A stretch of 64,000 bases of DNA from a bacterium (GTDB lineage Bacteria; UBP6; UBA1177), in assembly GCA_017645765.1 (NCBI GenBank), contig JAGCNV010000019.1:62001-126000 (forward strand). The letters are read 5' to 3'. Under the pieces are notes generated by a model that worked only from the letters and a program-made list of their open reading frames with translations, made no database searches and was not told the DNA's origin. Within the stretch, counting starts at the first letter, position 1. Each line of letters opens with the position of its first letter. This document shows positions 18,571 through 26,595 of the stretch, piece after piece. A program made the translations under genes and the position numbers.

Positions 18571-18598
18571 TTTGTAGCTAAAATAAAGGCTGTGTCAA
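18571..18598 (-). promoter_or_regulatory. Promoter of the tolC-tetR-adaptor-RND operon
   Basis: Minus strand: TTGACA (18593-18598), 16-bp spacer, TACAAA (18571-18576), about 58 bp before the tolC ATG. The consensus -35 suggests strong transcription when not repressed. The TetR operator is likely near here, but no clean palindrome was found. Confidence 0.7.
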
Positions 18599-18647
18599 TA
18601 GATGCTAAAAGAAAAATTCGTAATTAACTGATATTGCTGATAATTTT

Positions 18648-20063
18648 TTAGGACTCATTTGTCTGCTCATAGCTGTCTGCTACAGGATCTAGCTGAAGGA
18701 ATTTCATGTAATGCGGAACAAAGCGGAATTTGATGCTTCCGGTAGGTCCGTGTCTGTTTTTTTCAACGAAAATTTCGGCTTCGTTGTTTTTGTCTTCCTC
18801 TTTTTTCTTGTAGGCGTCTTCCCTGTGGATGAACATTACCATGTCGGCATCCTGCTCTATTGAACCGGAATCCTTGAGGTCGCTCAGCATAGGTTTGTTG
18901 CTGCTGAATTCAACTTTTCCGCCGCGGCGCTCTTCGATTTTACGGTTGAGCTGTGCCATCGCGATTATCGGAATACCAAGATCCTTCGCCAGCTTTTTGA
19001 TGTTTTTTGAGTTGTATTCGACCTGACGGACTTTATCCTCTTTGAAAACATTGGAATCCATGAGCTGAAGGTAGTCGATGAATATGCAGTCGAGTTTGTT
19101 CGGACTCTGCCTCTTTGAATTCGGCGTTTTGCGGAGTTCTGCATCGAGTTTTTTCGCTTTCGATCGGAGCTCGGGAATTGTGAGAGAGGAAGATTCATCA
19201 ATGAAAATAGGAAGTTCAGTGACATTGTCGAAATTTCCCCACAATCTGTTGGTTTCATCCGGATCGAACTTTGCATTCAGGAGACTTCTTGAATTTATGC
19301 TGCATTCGATGCTGACGAATCTGTTCAGGATCTGCTGGGCCGGCATTTCGAGCGAAAAGAAAAGAACGTTGAGCCCCTGTTTCGCTATTGCAAGTGCCAT
19401 ATTTATCGCAAAACCTGTTTTTCCCATGCCAGGACGTCCTGCAACAATAACCATATCGCCCGGTTTGAGACCGCTGCACATCGCATCAAGCCTCGGATAA
19501 CCAGATGAGATACCTAGGAGCGAAGAATCTTTGTTCGCCTGTTCCTGAATCCTTTCGAGCAGTTCGCCCATAAGAGTTTTGAACGGTATTACCGAATTCA
19601 TGTGTCTGCGGTTGCCGAGTGCGATAAGCTCGTTCGTTGTCTGGTCGGAAAGCTCGTCGAAGTCGATTTTCTGACCGTATGATATGTCTATCGCATTCGA
19701 ACAGATTCCTATCAGCGAGCGGTGAAGCGACTTTTCGAGGATTATCGAACAATACTGCTGGAGTGTTTCTTCCGAATATATAGGAGCCTTGTTCGCAAGA
19801 TCGAAGACAAAAGATGGTTCAGGAGGATTCGGTATTTTTGAAAATTCGTCAATAACTGTCAGTGCGTCAGGAGTTCTCTGCGATTCGAAGATCGCCTTTA
19901 TCGTGCGGAAAACCGCTGCGTTGCGTTCCTGTGAGAAATCTTCGGGCAGAAGTCCGAAGCCTTCTATGTCGCCGTAAAGTTTTCCGTCGTTGAGAAGGCA
20001 GCCAAGAAGAGCCGCTTCAATGTCTGTATTCGACGGCAGTATCCTTAAAGATGAGTCTTCCAT
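18648..20063 (-). CDS. dnaB: Replicative DNA helicase DnaB
   Basis: 471 residues, no intein. N-terminal primase-interacting domain (PSNTDIEAALLGCLL at the start), then a RecA-like core: Walker A VAGRPGMGKTGFA (about 208-220), FFSLEMP, Walker B CIFIDYLQLM, LNRKIEERRGGKPMLSDLKDSGSIEQDAD-type H4 region (here RRGGKVEFSSNKPMLSDLK), and the C-terminal VEKNRHGPTGSIKF strand. The hexamer unwinds DNA ahead of the replisome. It follows the rplI gene as in the common rpsF-rpsR-rplI-dnaB layout but has its own promoter in the 116-bp gap. The Shine-Dalgarno sequence is poor (GAG about 12 nt away). Confidence 0.97.
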   Translation of the reverse strand: MEDSSLRILPSNTDIEAALLGCLLNDGKLYGDIEGFGLLPEDFSQERNAAVFRTIKAIFESQRTPDALTVIDEFSKIPNPPEPSFVFDLANKAPIYSEETLQQYCSIILEKSLHRSLIGICSNAIDISYGQKIDFDELSDQTTNELIALGNRRHMNSVIPFKTLMGELLERIQEQANKDSSLLGISSGYPRLDAMCSGLKPGDMVIVAGRPGMGKTGFAINMALAIAKQGLNVLFFSLEMPAQQILNRFVSIECSINSRSLLNAKFDPDETNRLWGNFDNVTELPIFIDESSSLTIPELRSKAKKLDAELRKTPNSKRQSPNKLDCIFIDYLQLMDSNVFKEDKVRQVEYNSKNIKKLAKDLGIPIIAMAQLNRKIEERRGGKVEFSSNKPMLSDLKDSGSIEQDADMVMFIHREDAYKKKEEDKNNEAEIFVEKNRHGPTGSIKFRFVPHYMKFLQLDPVADSYEQTNES

Positions 20064-20105
20064 GAATTTTTTTTCTCTAAATCAGGTCAATAAAAAAACG
20101 CAAAT

Positions 20106-20133
20106 ATTGTAATTTGGAACATTAAAATGTCAA
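20106..20133 (-). promoter_or_regulatory. Promoter of dnaB
   Basis: Minus strand: TTGACA (20128-20133), 16-bp spacer, TACAAT (20106-20111), about 43 bp before the dnaB ATG. The -35 is part of a small inverted repeat GTCAA-TTTT-TTGAC (20129-20142). Confidence 0.75.
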
Positions 20134-20179
20134 TTTTTTGACTTAGAATCAGGTATGGGACGGAAAAGATTGAAAAAAG

Positions 20180-20656
20180 TTATTCGGCTGCCTGAACCGG
20201 AGCTTCTTCGCTGTCTTCAGAAACTACGAAAAGTTTGAAAACGCCGCGGACTTCTCTGAAAAGTTTGACTTCGACTTCATAAACACCGCTTTTTTTGATG
20301 TTCGAGTCGATGATGAGGTCGCGATGGTCGATCTCAAAACCTTTTTCTTTGAGTGCGTCGCCGATCTCTCTGCTTGTTACGCTGCCGAAAAGTTTGCCTT
20401 CGTCGCCGACTTTCTTGCTGATTTTGATTTCGCATGCAGCAAGTCTGGAAGCGAGGTCGTTAGCTTTTGCAAGCTCGGAGTTGATCTTCTTTTCGATCAT
20501 TCTTTTGTTGAACTCAAGCTGTTTTACGCTTTTTTCGTTTGCAACAAGTGCAAATCCCTGCGGAATGAGGTAGTTGCGTGCATAGCCGTCTTTTACTTTT
20601 ACGACTTCGCCCGCTTTGCCGAGTTTTTCAACATCTTTCGCAAGTATAACGTTCAT
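20180..20656 (-). CDS. rplI: Ribosomal protein bL9
   Basis: 158 residues. N-terminal rRNA-binding domain with MNVILAKDVEKLGKAGEVVKVKDGYARNYLIPQGFA (region residues 1-36; the GYARN-LIP signature is diagnostic), a long connecting helix (about 45-75) and a C-terminal domain. bL9 projects from the L1 stalk base of the large subunit and affects translational fidelity. The last residues form a short Glu/Ala tail. AGGAGG precedes the ATG. It is 9 bp after rpsR. Confidence 0.97.
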   Translation of the reverse strand: MNVILAKDVEKLGKAGEVVKVKDGYARNYLIPQGFALVANEKSVKQLEFNKRMIEKKINSELAKANDLASRLAACEIKISKKVGDEGKLFGSVTSREIGDALKEKGFEIDHRDLIIDSNIKKSGVYEVEVKLFREVRGVFKLFVVSEDSEEAPVQAAE

Positions 20657-20665
20657 TGTGACCTC

Positions 20666-20890
20666 CTATCTTCCGGTTACGGTGTAGGGAAGGAGCGCGA
20701 TCGATCTTGCTCTTTTGATCTCTCTCGAAAGCTCTCTCTGGTGTTTTGCGCATACGCCGCTGATTCTTCTCGGGATTATTTTGCCTCTTTCGGTGATGTA
20801 GTTGAGAAGAAGATCTACATTTTTATAGTCCGGTTCAACTTCGGTGTGAAGGCAGAAACGGCAGACTTTTCTTTTTTTGTATGATGCCAT
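20666..20890 (-). CDS. rpsR: Ribosomal protein bS18
   Basis: 74 residues. Shows the S18 core: an N-terminal KKRKVCRFC-x6-Y segment, then [37 protein letters not shown]. Two Cys pairs (C-R-F-C near the start and a later Cys by the KHQR motif) resemble Zn-ribbon type (C+) S18 variants, though spacing is not a complete four-Cys set. bS18 binds bS6 on the platform of the small subunit. Placed 15 bp after rpsF and 9 bp before rplI. Confidence 0.97.
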   Translation of the reverse strand: MASYKKRKVCRFCLHTEVEPDYKNVDLLLNYITERGKIIPRRISGVCAKHQRELSREIKRARSIALLPYTVTGR

Positions 20891-20905
20891 GGTTCTCTCC
20901 TTAAA

Positions 20906-21391
20906 TTAAAGTGTTACGTCTTCTTCTTCCTCACCGGCATTGCTCAGTGATTTCTGAAGTTCTTCGTTGTATTTCCTTGCATCTTCGAAACCGTTTCTTC
21001 CGTCTTCATAAGCCTGATCCGGAGATGATTTCTTTTCCTGTTTTTCAAAAAGGGATGCAATTCCCTTTGCCGATTCAAGCATTTCATCGAGATTCTCGAC
21101 TTTGTCGACTCTTACCGACATGAACTTGAGAACGACTTCCCAAATGTTGAAGTTTCTTTCAACTTCTTCAACCATTTTGCCGTTTCCGATGATGTCGAAA
21201 AGCAGATAATGACCTTTAAGATTCTTTTTGATTTCGTAAGCAAGCTTTCTTTCGCCCCAAGAACGAAGAGAAACGATTTTGCCGCCGAAATCGTTGACGA
21301 TAGCGTCTACACGCTCAGCAAATTGCTTGATTGCTTCCGGGCCGCCTTCGGGCTTAAGGATAGCAGTAAGCTCGTAGTGTTTTCTTTCCAT
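20906..21391 (-). CDS. rpsF: Ribosomal protein bS6
   Basis: 161 residues. S6 fold in the first 100 residues: YELTAILKPEGGPEAIKQF, then VSLRSWGERKLAYEIKKNLKGHYLLFDI (a signature segment, split over about residues 40-68). The remaining 60 residues are a charged extension with a Glu-rich end (EEEEDVTL), longer than the E. coli protein's acidic tail. Start with AAGGAGG 7 nt upstream. First gene of rpsF-rpsR-rplI. ssb, often between rpsF and rpsR, is absent here and found at 5298-5744. Confidence 0.95.
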   Translation of the reverse strand: MERKHYELTAILKPEGGPEAIKQFAERVDAIVNDFGGKIVSLRSWGERKLAYEIKKNLKGHYLLFDIIGNGKMVEEVERNFNIWEVVLKFMSVRVDKVENLDEMLESAKGIASLFEKQEKKSSPDQAYEDGRNGFEDARKYNEELQKSLSNAGEEEEDVTL

Positions 21392-21423
21392 AATTCCTCC
21401 TTACGGGTATAAAGTCCAAAACA

Positions 21424-21450
21424 TTGAACAAGGAGATTTCCACTGTTCAA
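21424..21450 (-). promoter_or_regulatory. Hairpin in the rpsF leader
   Basis: Within the roughly 70-nt leader, TTGAACA and TGTTCAA are perfect 7-bp arms. Inside them GGA and TCC can add 3 bp around a 4-nt loop. S6:S18 feedback leaders are known upstream of rpsF in many bacteria, but I do not see enough to equate this hairpin with that motif. Confidence 0.4.
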
Positions 21451-21468
21451 AAAACAATTAGCGCAGAG

Positions 21469-21496
21469 AATATAGTCAAAAAAGTTTAAAAAGCAA
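21469..21496 (-). promoter_or_regulatory. Promoter of rpsF-rpsR-rplI
   Basis: Minus strand: TTGCTT (21491-21496), 16-bp spacer, TATATT (21469-21474), about 78 bp before the rpsF ATG, leaving room for the leader hairpin. Confidence 0.65.
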
Positions 21497-21560
21497 GATT
21501 TTTGTCGGTTTGTTGTCCGTTGCGGTGACAGTTGTGTTTCGGGTCCTTTAAAAAAACTTT

Positions 21561-21588
21561 TTGCGGAAAAAATCCGTTTCGCTATAAT
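21561..21588 (+). promoter_or_regulatory. Promoter of the lipoprotein/add/sigma operon
   Basis: TTGCGG (21561-21566), 16-bp spacer, TATAAT (21583-21588), 29 bp before the lipoprotein ATG at 21618. It is divergent from the rpsF promoter, 64 bp away. Confidence 0.7.
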
Positions 21589-21617
21589 ACTTGGATTTTG
21601 TTTTTTCGGAGGCGATT

Positions 21618-22298
21618 ATGAAAAAGTTTTTTTTGATTTTTTCGGCTTTGATGTTCAGTGTATTTTTTACCGCATGTATTCAGAACAGCGATGAACAGTA
21701 TGAGGTCGACGATTTCCAGACAGACATGGACAATGATTATTACACGGTATATGAAGATGAAGATCTGGTTTCAGATGACGATACCGCAGGTTCAGTTTGG
21801 GATGTCAACTTTTCATTCCTCGGTACGATAAACGACGGAAATGCAGAGAATTTCAACTACGGTTCGGGTTTCCTGACCTACGTTGATCTTGAGGGTAACA
21901 CGATATCGGTAAGCTCCTTTGCGTGGGCTATCAAAAAGACTATGACTTTGAATTCTGGACATCAGGTCCCGATTCTTCAGATCTTTTTTGCTGATGACCC
22001 GTCAAAGAAAGATGATGACGGCAGGGTGCTTTACTTCGTGCTTCAGCTCGAAGGTTCGTCTGTTTCTTCAAAGAGCGAGACCTATTACATCAACAACGAC
22101 AAGCTTTACAAAGCGAAAGTCAAACTCAACGATGAAACGGGGAAAATCGAGGAGATCTGTTACATTCAGGAACCTGATTCAACTACGGGGAAAGTAAATA
22201 TCTACACAAGCAACATCCGTATCGGCGAAGAACTCAAGGTCGACGGCTATGCGAATATGCTCGATATGGAGGTGAAAGAGTGCAAAACAATGAACTGA
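21618..22298 (+). CDS. Lipoprotein of unknown function
   Basis: 226 residues from the ATG at 21618, which has GGAGG 7 nt upstream. The in-frame TTG at 21591 is not used because it would lie at the -10 edge of the promoter. Signal peptide MKKFFLIFSALMFSVFFTAC gives a lipobox FTAC at Cys20. The mature start is very acidic (about 50 residues rich in Asp/Glu/Tyr), followed by a beta-rich domain (WDVNFSFLGTIND, LYKAKVKLNDETGKIEEICYI). No family recognised. The last 19 bp overlap the adenosine deaminase gene. Confidence 0.78.
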   Translation: MKKFFLIFSALMFSVFFTACIQNSDEQYEVDDFQTDMDNDYYTVYEDEDLVSDDDTAGSVWDVNFSFLGTINDGNAENFNYGSGFLTYVDLEGNTISVSSFAWAIKKTMTLNSGHQVPILQIFFADDPSKKDDDGRVLYFVLQLEGSSVSSKSETYYINNDKLYKAKVKLNDETGKIEEICYIQEPDSTTGKVNIYTSNIRIGEELKVDGYANMLDMEVKECKTMN

Positions 22299-23410
22299 AA
22301 AAGGTTGACGATGTTGCTTCAAGAGTTGCTCAAGGTCTGACGCGCGAGTTCTTTGAAAAACTGCCTAAAACAGATCTTCACGTCCATCTTGACGGTTCTC
22401 TGCGCCTTGAAACTATCTGGGATCTGGCAAAAAAGGATCATATCGACCTCGGTGCCGGCTCGATCGAAGAACTCCGGGAACTGATTGCTCCCGGTAAGAC
22501 CCACCCGTCACTTAACGATTATCTGAAAGGTTTCGATACAACGCTCAAAGTCCTTCAGACGAGGGAAAATCTTTACCGTGCGGCTTACGAACTTGCCGAA
22601 GACTGTGCCAAAGAGAATGTCGGATACTTCGAAGTCCGCTTTTCTCCGATACTTCACACGCAGAAAGGGCTTTCCACGCCTGTCATTCTTGAATCGGTTA
22701 TAGAAGGTCTCAAGGCGGGACAGCGCGATTTCGGCGTTATGAGCGGCGTTATCGTCTGCGGTATCAGGAACATTTCGCCTGAAGTAAGTCTCAGAATGGC
22801 AGAACTTGCGGTCGCTTTCAAAAACAGAGGTGTTGTCGGTTTCGATCTGGCCGGTGCTGAAAACAACTATCCGGCGCGCGACCATCTGGAGGCTTTTTCG
22901 CTGATCCTTTCGAACAATGTCAATGTTACCATTCATGCCGGCGAAGCTTACGGTCCGGACAGCATCCATCAGGCTCTTCATTACTGCGGTGCGCACAGGA
23001 TCGGACACGGTGTCAGACTCCGTGAAGACGGAGATCTGCTCAACTATGTCAACGACCACAGGATACCTCTCGAGCTCTGTCCTTCGAGCAATGTTCAGAC
23101 GGGTGCCGTAAAAAATATAAAGGATCATCCGCTCAAATTCTATCTTGATCTCAGCCTCAGAGTCACGCTTAACACCGACAACAGGCTCATTACGAATACG
23201 ACGATGACCGATGAATACTGGCAGGCGTACAAAACTTTCAATCTTTCGCCACAGAACATACTCGATCTCATAATAAACGGCGTAAAAAGTTCGTTTATGC
23301 CCTACGAATTCAAAAAGGTTTATCTGCGCGATGTGAAACGCAAGGCGATCAAACTATTCCTGCGTGAAGCAAATATAAATCTCAACATCAAACCCGTTAC
23401 AGGGAAATGA
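22280..23410 (+). CDS. add: Adenosine deaminase family protein
   Basis: 376 residues, GTG start at 22280 with GGAGGTG 5 nt upstream inside the lipoprotein gene. Metal-dependent TIM-barrel deaminase: zinc ligands in LPKTDLHVHLDGSL (His-x-His), TIHAGEAYGPDSI (catalytic Glu) with the HRIGHGVRL His, LELCPSSNVQTG, and the NTDNRLITNT Asp. Adenosine or deoxyadenosine to inosine is the likely reaction. Close relatives act on aminodeoxyfutalosine or adenine, and the substrate is not fixed by what I can see. About 20-30 residues at the N-terminus precede the barrel. Overlaps the ECF sigma gene by 4 nt. Confidence 0.9.
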   Translation: MQNNELKKVDDVASRVAQGLTREFFEKLPKTDLHVHLDGSLRLETIWDLAKKDHIDLGAGSIEELRELIAPGKTHPSLNDYLKGFDTTLKVLQTRENLYRAAYELAEDCAKENVGYFEVRFSPILHTQKGLSTPVILESVIEGLKAGQRDFGVMSGVIVCGIRNISPEVSLRMAELAVAFKNRGVVGFDLAGAENNYPARDHLEAFSLILSNNVNVTIHAGEAYGPDSIHQALHYCGAHRIGHGVRLREDGDLLNYVNDHRIPLELCPSSNVQTGAVKNIKDHPLKFYLDLSLRVTLNTDNRLITNTTMTDEYWQAYKTFNLSPQNILDLIINGVKSSFMPYEFKKVYLRDVKRKAIKLFLREANINLNIKPVTGK

Positions 23411-23964
23411 ACCGGTTTGATGAAAAAACTCTTGTCCGTCTCGCCGTTTCAGGTGATGTCAAGGCTTTTAACGAGCTTTTGAAGGAAAGCGGCGGCAAAC
23501 TTTTTTCATTTGCACTCTCAATTTGTGCCGGAAACCGTGACGCAGCGGAGGAAATCTATCAGGAAGCACTGACTAAAGCTTTTGTAAATATCGGAAAATT
23601 CAAAGGTGAATCCTCTTTTTCGACCTGGATCTGGACGATAACAAAAAACAGCTACATCGATTTTCTGGCAGACAGTAAAAATTTTGTCAGTCTTGAAAGC
23701 ATAGAGAGTTTCGAACCTTCTTCCGATATTCCGGCAGAACTTGAACTCATCAGGGAAGACCGTGCCAAAATGCTGCGCAAACTGATTTCGGAACTTCCGG
23801 TATCCTACAGCGAAGTTATTACTCTCATCGATTTGCAGGAAATGGATCATTCCGAAGCGGCAGAACTTTTGGGAATAGACAAAAACCTTCTCAAAGTGCG
23901 TCTTCACAGAGCGAGGAACGCTCTCGAAAAAATGATTCAGGCGAACATTGAATTTTTCAAGTGA
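23407..23964 (+). CDS. ECF-type RNA polymerase sigma factor
   Basis: 185 residues. Region 2: LFSFALSICAGNRDAAEEIYQEALTKAF, then FKGESSFSTWIWTITKNSYIDFLAD (the TWI-xI--N-xID core of region 2.3-2.4). Region 4: LPVSYSEVITLIDLQEMDHSEAAELLGIDKNLLKVRLHRAR as a helix-turn-helix (about 135-175). A Ser/Glu linker joins them. Starts within the add stop codon (ATGA). No anti-sigma factor with a zinc finger or membrane helix is adjacent, so the control of this sigma factor is unclear. Confidence 0.93.
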   Translation: MNRFDEKTLVRLAVSGDVKAFNELLKESGGKLFSFALSICAGNRDAAEEIYQEALTKAFVNIGKFKGESSFSTWIWTITKNSYIDFLADSKNFVSLESIESFEPSSDIPAELELIREDRAKMLRKLISELPVSYSEVITLIDLQEMDHSEAAELLGIDKNLLKVRLHRARNALEKMIQANIEFFK

Positions 23965-24040
23965 TAATATTTGAAATTTTTCCGTTTTTGGTGTTTAATG
24001 CTCTGTTTTTTTTGTAGGAGTTATTCTGAAGGAGAACATT

Positions 24041-24853
24041 ATGGCTAAATTTGAAGTCTTTATTCCAATGGCTGGAAGCTCAAAAGGTGTTATTATTACT
24101 ACGGAAAGTGTCGATTACATGGACGCGCTCAAAGAGGCGCTCACGAGTAAAGGTCTCGCTGACTGCATGAAACACATTCTTTGCGACGTCAAAGAAAACG
24201 GTCTTATTGTAGTCACGGATACCGACTCCAGAAGAAAATTTTATCTCAGGGAAGTCGATCCGGCTAACACTGTTGACATCAGAGAGCTTGTCGAAGAGAA
24301 AAAATCAGGATGGGTTGCAGACAAGATCACTCCGAAAGATGAACTTCTCGCTGATCTTTTCACCGAAGTAATGGATGCTTGGGGAATGCCGCAGCAGAAG
24401 GGAATCGATTTCTTCCTTGATCTGGCGCTCAAATATATCCCGTGTGAAAGCGGTTCGTTTGCAAGATCAGACCTCAGCACGACCGATATGGAATTCGTTT
24501 CATGCCGCGGTCCGAAGGCTGATTCTGTTCTCGGCATCAAAGTCCGTGTAGGTCAGGGTCTTGTCGGTTTTGCTGCAAAATACAGCTGCTACATCGCTGT
24601 CGGCGACGTTCAGAAAGATCCGCGTTTCTTTAAGGACATAAGCCAGAAGATCGGTTACGAGACCAATTCGATCGTCTGTGTTCCGATAAAATCTCTTGAA
24701 ACCAACATCACTTTCGGTGTTCTCGAGCTTATCAACAAGAAGGGAAGCAGCCGTTTTGATGCAGACGATATGGAAGCGATGCGCTTTATCGGCGAAAAGA
24801 TGGGCGAATATTTCCACATGATCTGGACCGGAACGAACAATACGTTTGATTAG
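24041..24853 (+). CDS. GAF-domain protein
   Basis: 270 residues. N-terminal 95 residues form an alpha/beta region with no recognised family (MAKFEVFIPMAGSSKGVIIT, then a Cys near 46 and DVKENGLIVVTDTDSRRKF). Residues about 105-265 are a GAF domain: FFLDLALKYIPCESGSF, VRVGQGLVGFAAKYSCYIAVGDVQKDPRFF, NSIVCVPIKSLETNITFGVLELINKK. GAF domains bind small ligands or dimerise. No kinase, cyclase or phosphodiesterase domain is attached. AAGGAG precedes the ATG. It is 76 bp after the sigma factor and 95 bp before pckA, so it may be a separate unit. Confidence 0.85.
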   Translation: MAKFEVFIPMAGSSKGVIITTESVDYMDALKEALTSKGLADCMKHILCDVKENGLIVVTDTDSRRKFYLREVDPANTVDIRELVEEKKSGWVADKITPKDELLADLFTEVMDAWGMPQQKGIDFFLDLALKYIPCESGSFARSDLSTTDMEFVSCRGPKADSVLGIKVRVGQGLVGFAAKYSCYIAVGDVQKDPRFFKDISQKIGYETNSIVCVPIKSLETNITFGVLELINKKGSSRFDADDMEAMRFIGEKMGEYFHMIWTGTNNTFD

Positions 24854-24876
24854 TCTGTTTTTTCCGATATTTGAGG

Positions 24877-24888
24877 CGGGAAATCCCG
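24877..24888 (+). terminator. Weak hairpin between GAF gene and pckA
   Basis: CGGG-AAAT-CCCG stem-loop 24 bp after the GAF stop codon, followed by TTCTTTC rather than a clean U-tract. A weak or attenuator-like terminator at most. Confidence 0.3.
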
Positions 24889-24948
24889 TTCTTTCATGAA
24901 GAAAATTTCTAAAACCAATAATTGTCAATAAGTTTAAGGAGTTATGAA

Positions 24949-26595
24949 ATGAATTTCAAAGCTGGTCTTAAAGAGCTTCTTGATGCTCACAAAAAAGTTT
25001 TTATCAACCCGTCAAGGGAAATGCTTATCCACAAATCAGTAACCAAAGAGAAAGTTTTTGTTACTAAAACAGGTGCTTTGTCTGTCTGGACGCCGGCTGA
25101 ATCGACCGGCAGAAGCCCGAAAGACACATTTATCGTCAAAAATTCAAAGACCGAAAAAACGGTCGACTGGACTTCACCGAACAACCTTCCCGTATCGCAG
25201 GAAACTTTCGACATGCTGTTCGAGGACGCAGTTGCCGCTCTTTCCAAAAAGGAATCTCTTTTTGTCACCGACAGAGTCATCGGCGCAGACGCAAGCTATG
25301 CTCTTCCGATCAGAACGATAACCGACAGAGCTTTCACTTCGCTTTTTGCCGACAATATGTTCAGAGCGGTTCCCGAAGGCATCGAAAAAAGTCTTCTCTG
25401 GGATAAACAGTTCACACTTCTGGTTGTTCCGTACGACAAACTTGACGAGAAAAAATATAGAAACCGCATCAGAATGATAAACGAGAACAAGTCAAGCGAC
25501 ATGGCGATCGTCATGGATTACGAAAATTCTATGGGTATCGTTTTCGGCTCGGCATACCTCGGAAGCTGCAAAAAACTTATGTTCACCGTCATGAACTACT
25601 ATCTGCCTGAATACGGCATTCTTCCGCTTCACTGCAGTGCAAACGAAGGCGCTGACGGCAAAAGCGCGCTCATGCTTGGACTCAGCGGCACTGGCAAAAC
25701 GACACTTTCGGCAGATCCAGAAAGAAAACTCATCGGCGACGATGAGCACGGCTGGAACGATAACGGCATCGCGAACTTCGAGAACGGCTGCTACGCTAAA
25801 CTCATCAACCTCAAAAAAGAGAAAGAACCCGAAATCTACAACGCTGTTTTCCACGAAGCAGACTACATGGAACACGGCGCAATGATCGAAAACTGCATGA
25901 TCTATCCCGACGGAACCATTGATTTCGACGACGAAAGATACACTGCGAACTCGCGTGCAAGCTATCCGCTGAGATTCCTCTCCAACATCAAAGAATCCTC
26001 TGTCAGCGGTCATCCGACGACAATTATTTTCCTCACCGCAGATGCTAACGGTGTTCTTCCGCCTGTTGCAAAACTCACGAGAGAGCAGGCTATGCTCTGG
26101 TTCCTCATGGGTTACACCAGCAAACTTGCAGGAACTGAAACTGGAATCGTTGAGCCGGTAAGCACTTTCTCGAGATTCTTCGGTGCACCGTTTATGCCGA
26201 GAAATCCCAATGATTACAGCGAACTGCTCGGCAAGAAAATGGATCGTCACGGAGTAAACGTTTACCTTGTCAACACCGGCTGGAGCGGCGGCGCTTACGG
26301 AACCGGCAAAAGAATGGATATCAACATCACGAGAGCGATAGTTTCTGCGGCAATCAGCGGCGAGCTTGAAAAATCGGAATACACCGAAGACAAACTTTTC
26401 CACGTCATGATCCCGAAAAGCTGCCCCGGCGTAGAAAGCTCGATCCTCGATCCGATCAACACCTGGAGCGACAAAGAGGCTTTCAAGGCAAGAGCTGAAA
26501 AACTTGCGGCAGACTTCGCAAAACAGTTTGATAAAGCTTACGGCAGCAATACCAGCATTTCTGACGCGGTCAGAAAACAATGCCCCGGGAAATAA
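24949..26595 (+). CDS. pckA: Phosphoenolpyruvate carboxykinase (ATP)
   Basis: 548 residues from the ATG at 24949 (AAGGAG 8 nt upstream). ATP-type PEPCK, which interconverts oxaloacetate + ATP and PEP + CO2 + ADP. In anaerobes it can run towards oxaloacetate and gain ATP. Motifs: LSVWTPAESTGRSPKDTF near the start, FVTDRVIGAD, LPLHCSANEGADGKSALMLGLSGTGKTTLSADPERKLIGDDEHGW spanning about residues 230-275 (P-loop GLSGTGKTT and metal-binding Asp-Asp-Glu-His), and FLTADANGVLPP...MLWFLMGYTSKLAGTETG. Stop overlaps the downstream ATPase start as TAATG. Confidence 0.97.
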   Translation: MNFKAGLKELLDAHKKVFINPSREMLIHKSVTKEKVFVTKTGALSVWTPAESTGRSPKDTFIVKNSKTEKTVDWTSPNNLPVSQETFDMLFEDAVAALSKKESLFVTDRVIGADASYALPIRTITDRAFTSLFADNMFRAVPEGIEKSLLWDKQFTLLVVPYDKLDEKKYRNRIRMINENKSSDMAIVMDYENSMGIVFGSAYLGSCKKLMFTVMNYYLPEYGILPLHCSANEGADGKSALMLGLSGTGKTTLSADPERKLIGDDEHGWNDNGIANFENGCYAKLINLKKEKEPEIYNAVFHEADYMEHGAMIENCMIYPDGTIDFDDERYTANSRASYPLRFLSNIKESSVSGHPTTIIFLTADANGVLPPVAKLTREQAMLWFLMGYTSKLAGTETGIVEPVSTFSRFFGAPFMPRNPNDYSELLGKKMDRHGVNVYLVNTGWSGGAYGTGKRMDINITRAIVSAAISGELEKSEYTEDKLFHVMIPKSCPGVESSILDPINTWSDKEAFKARAEKLAADFAKQFDKAYGSNTSISDAVRKQCPGK

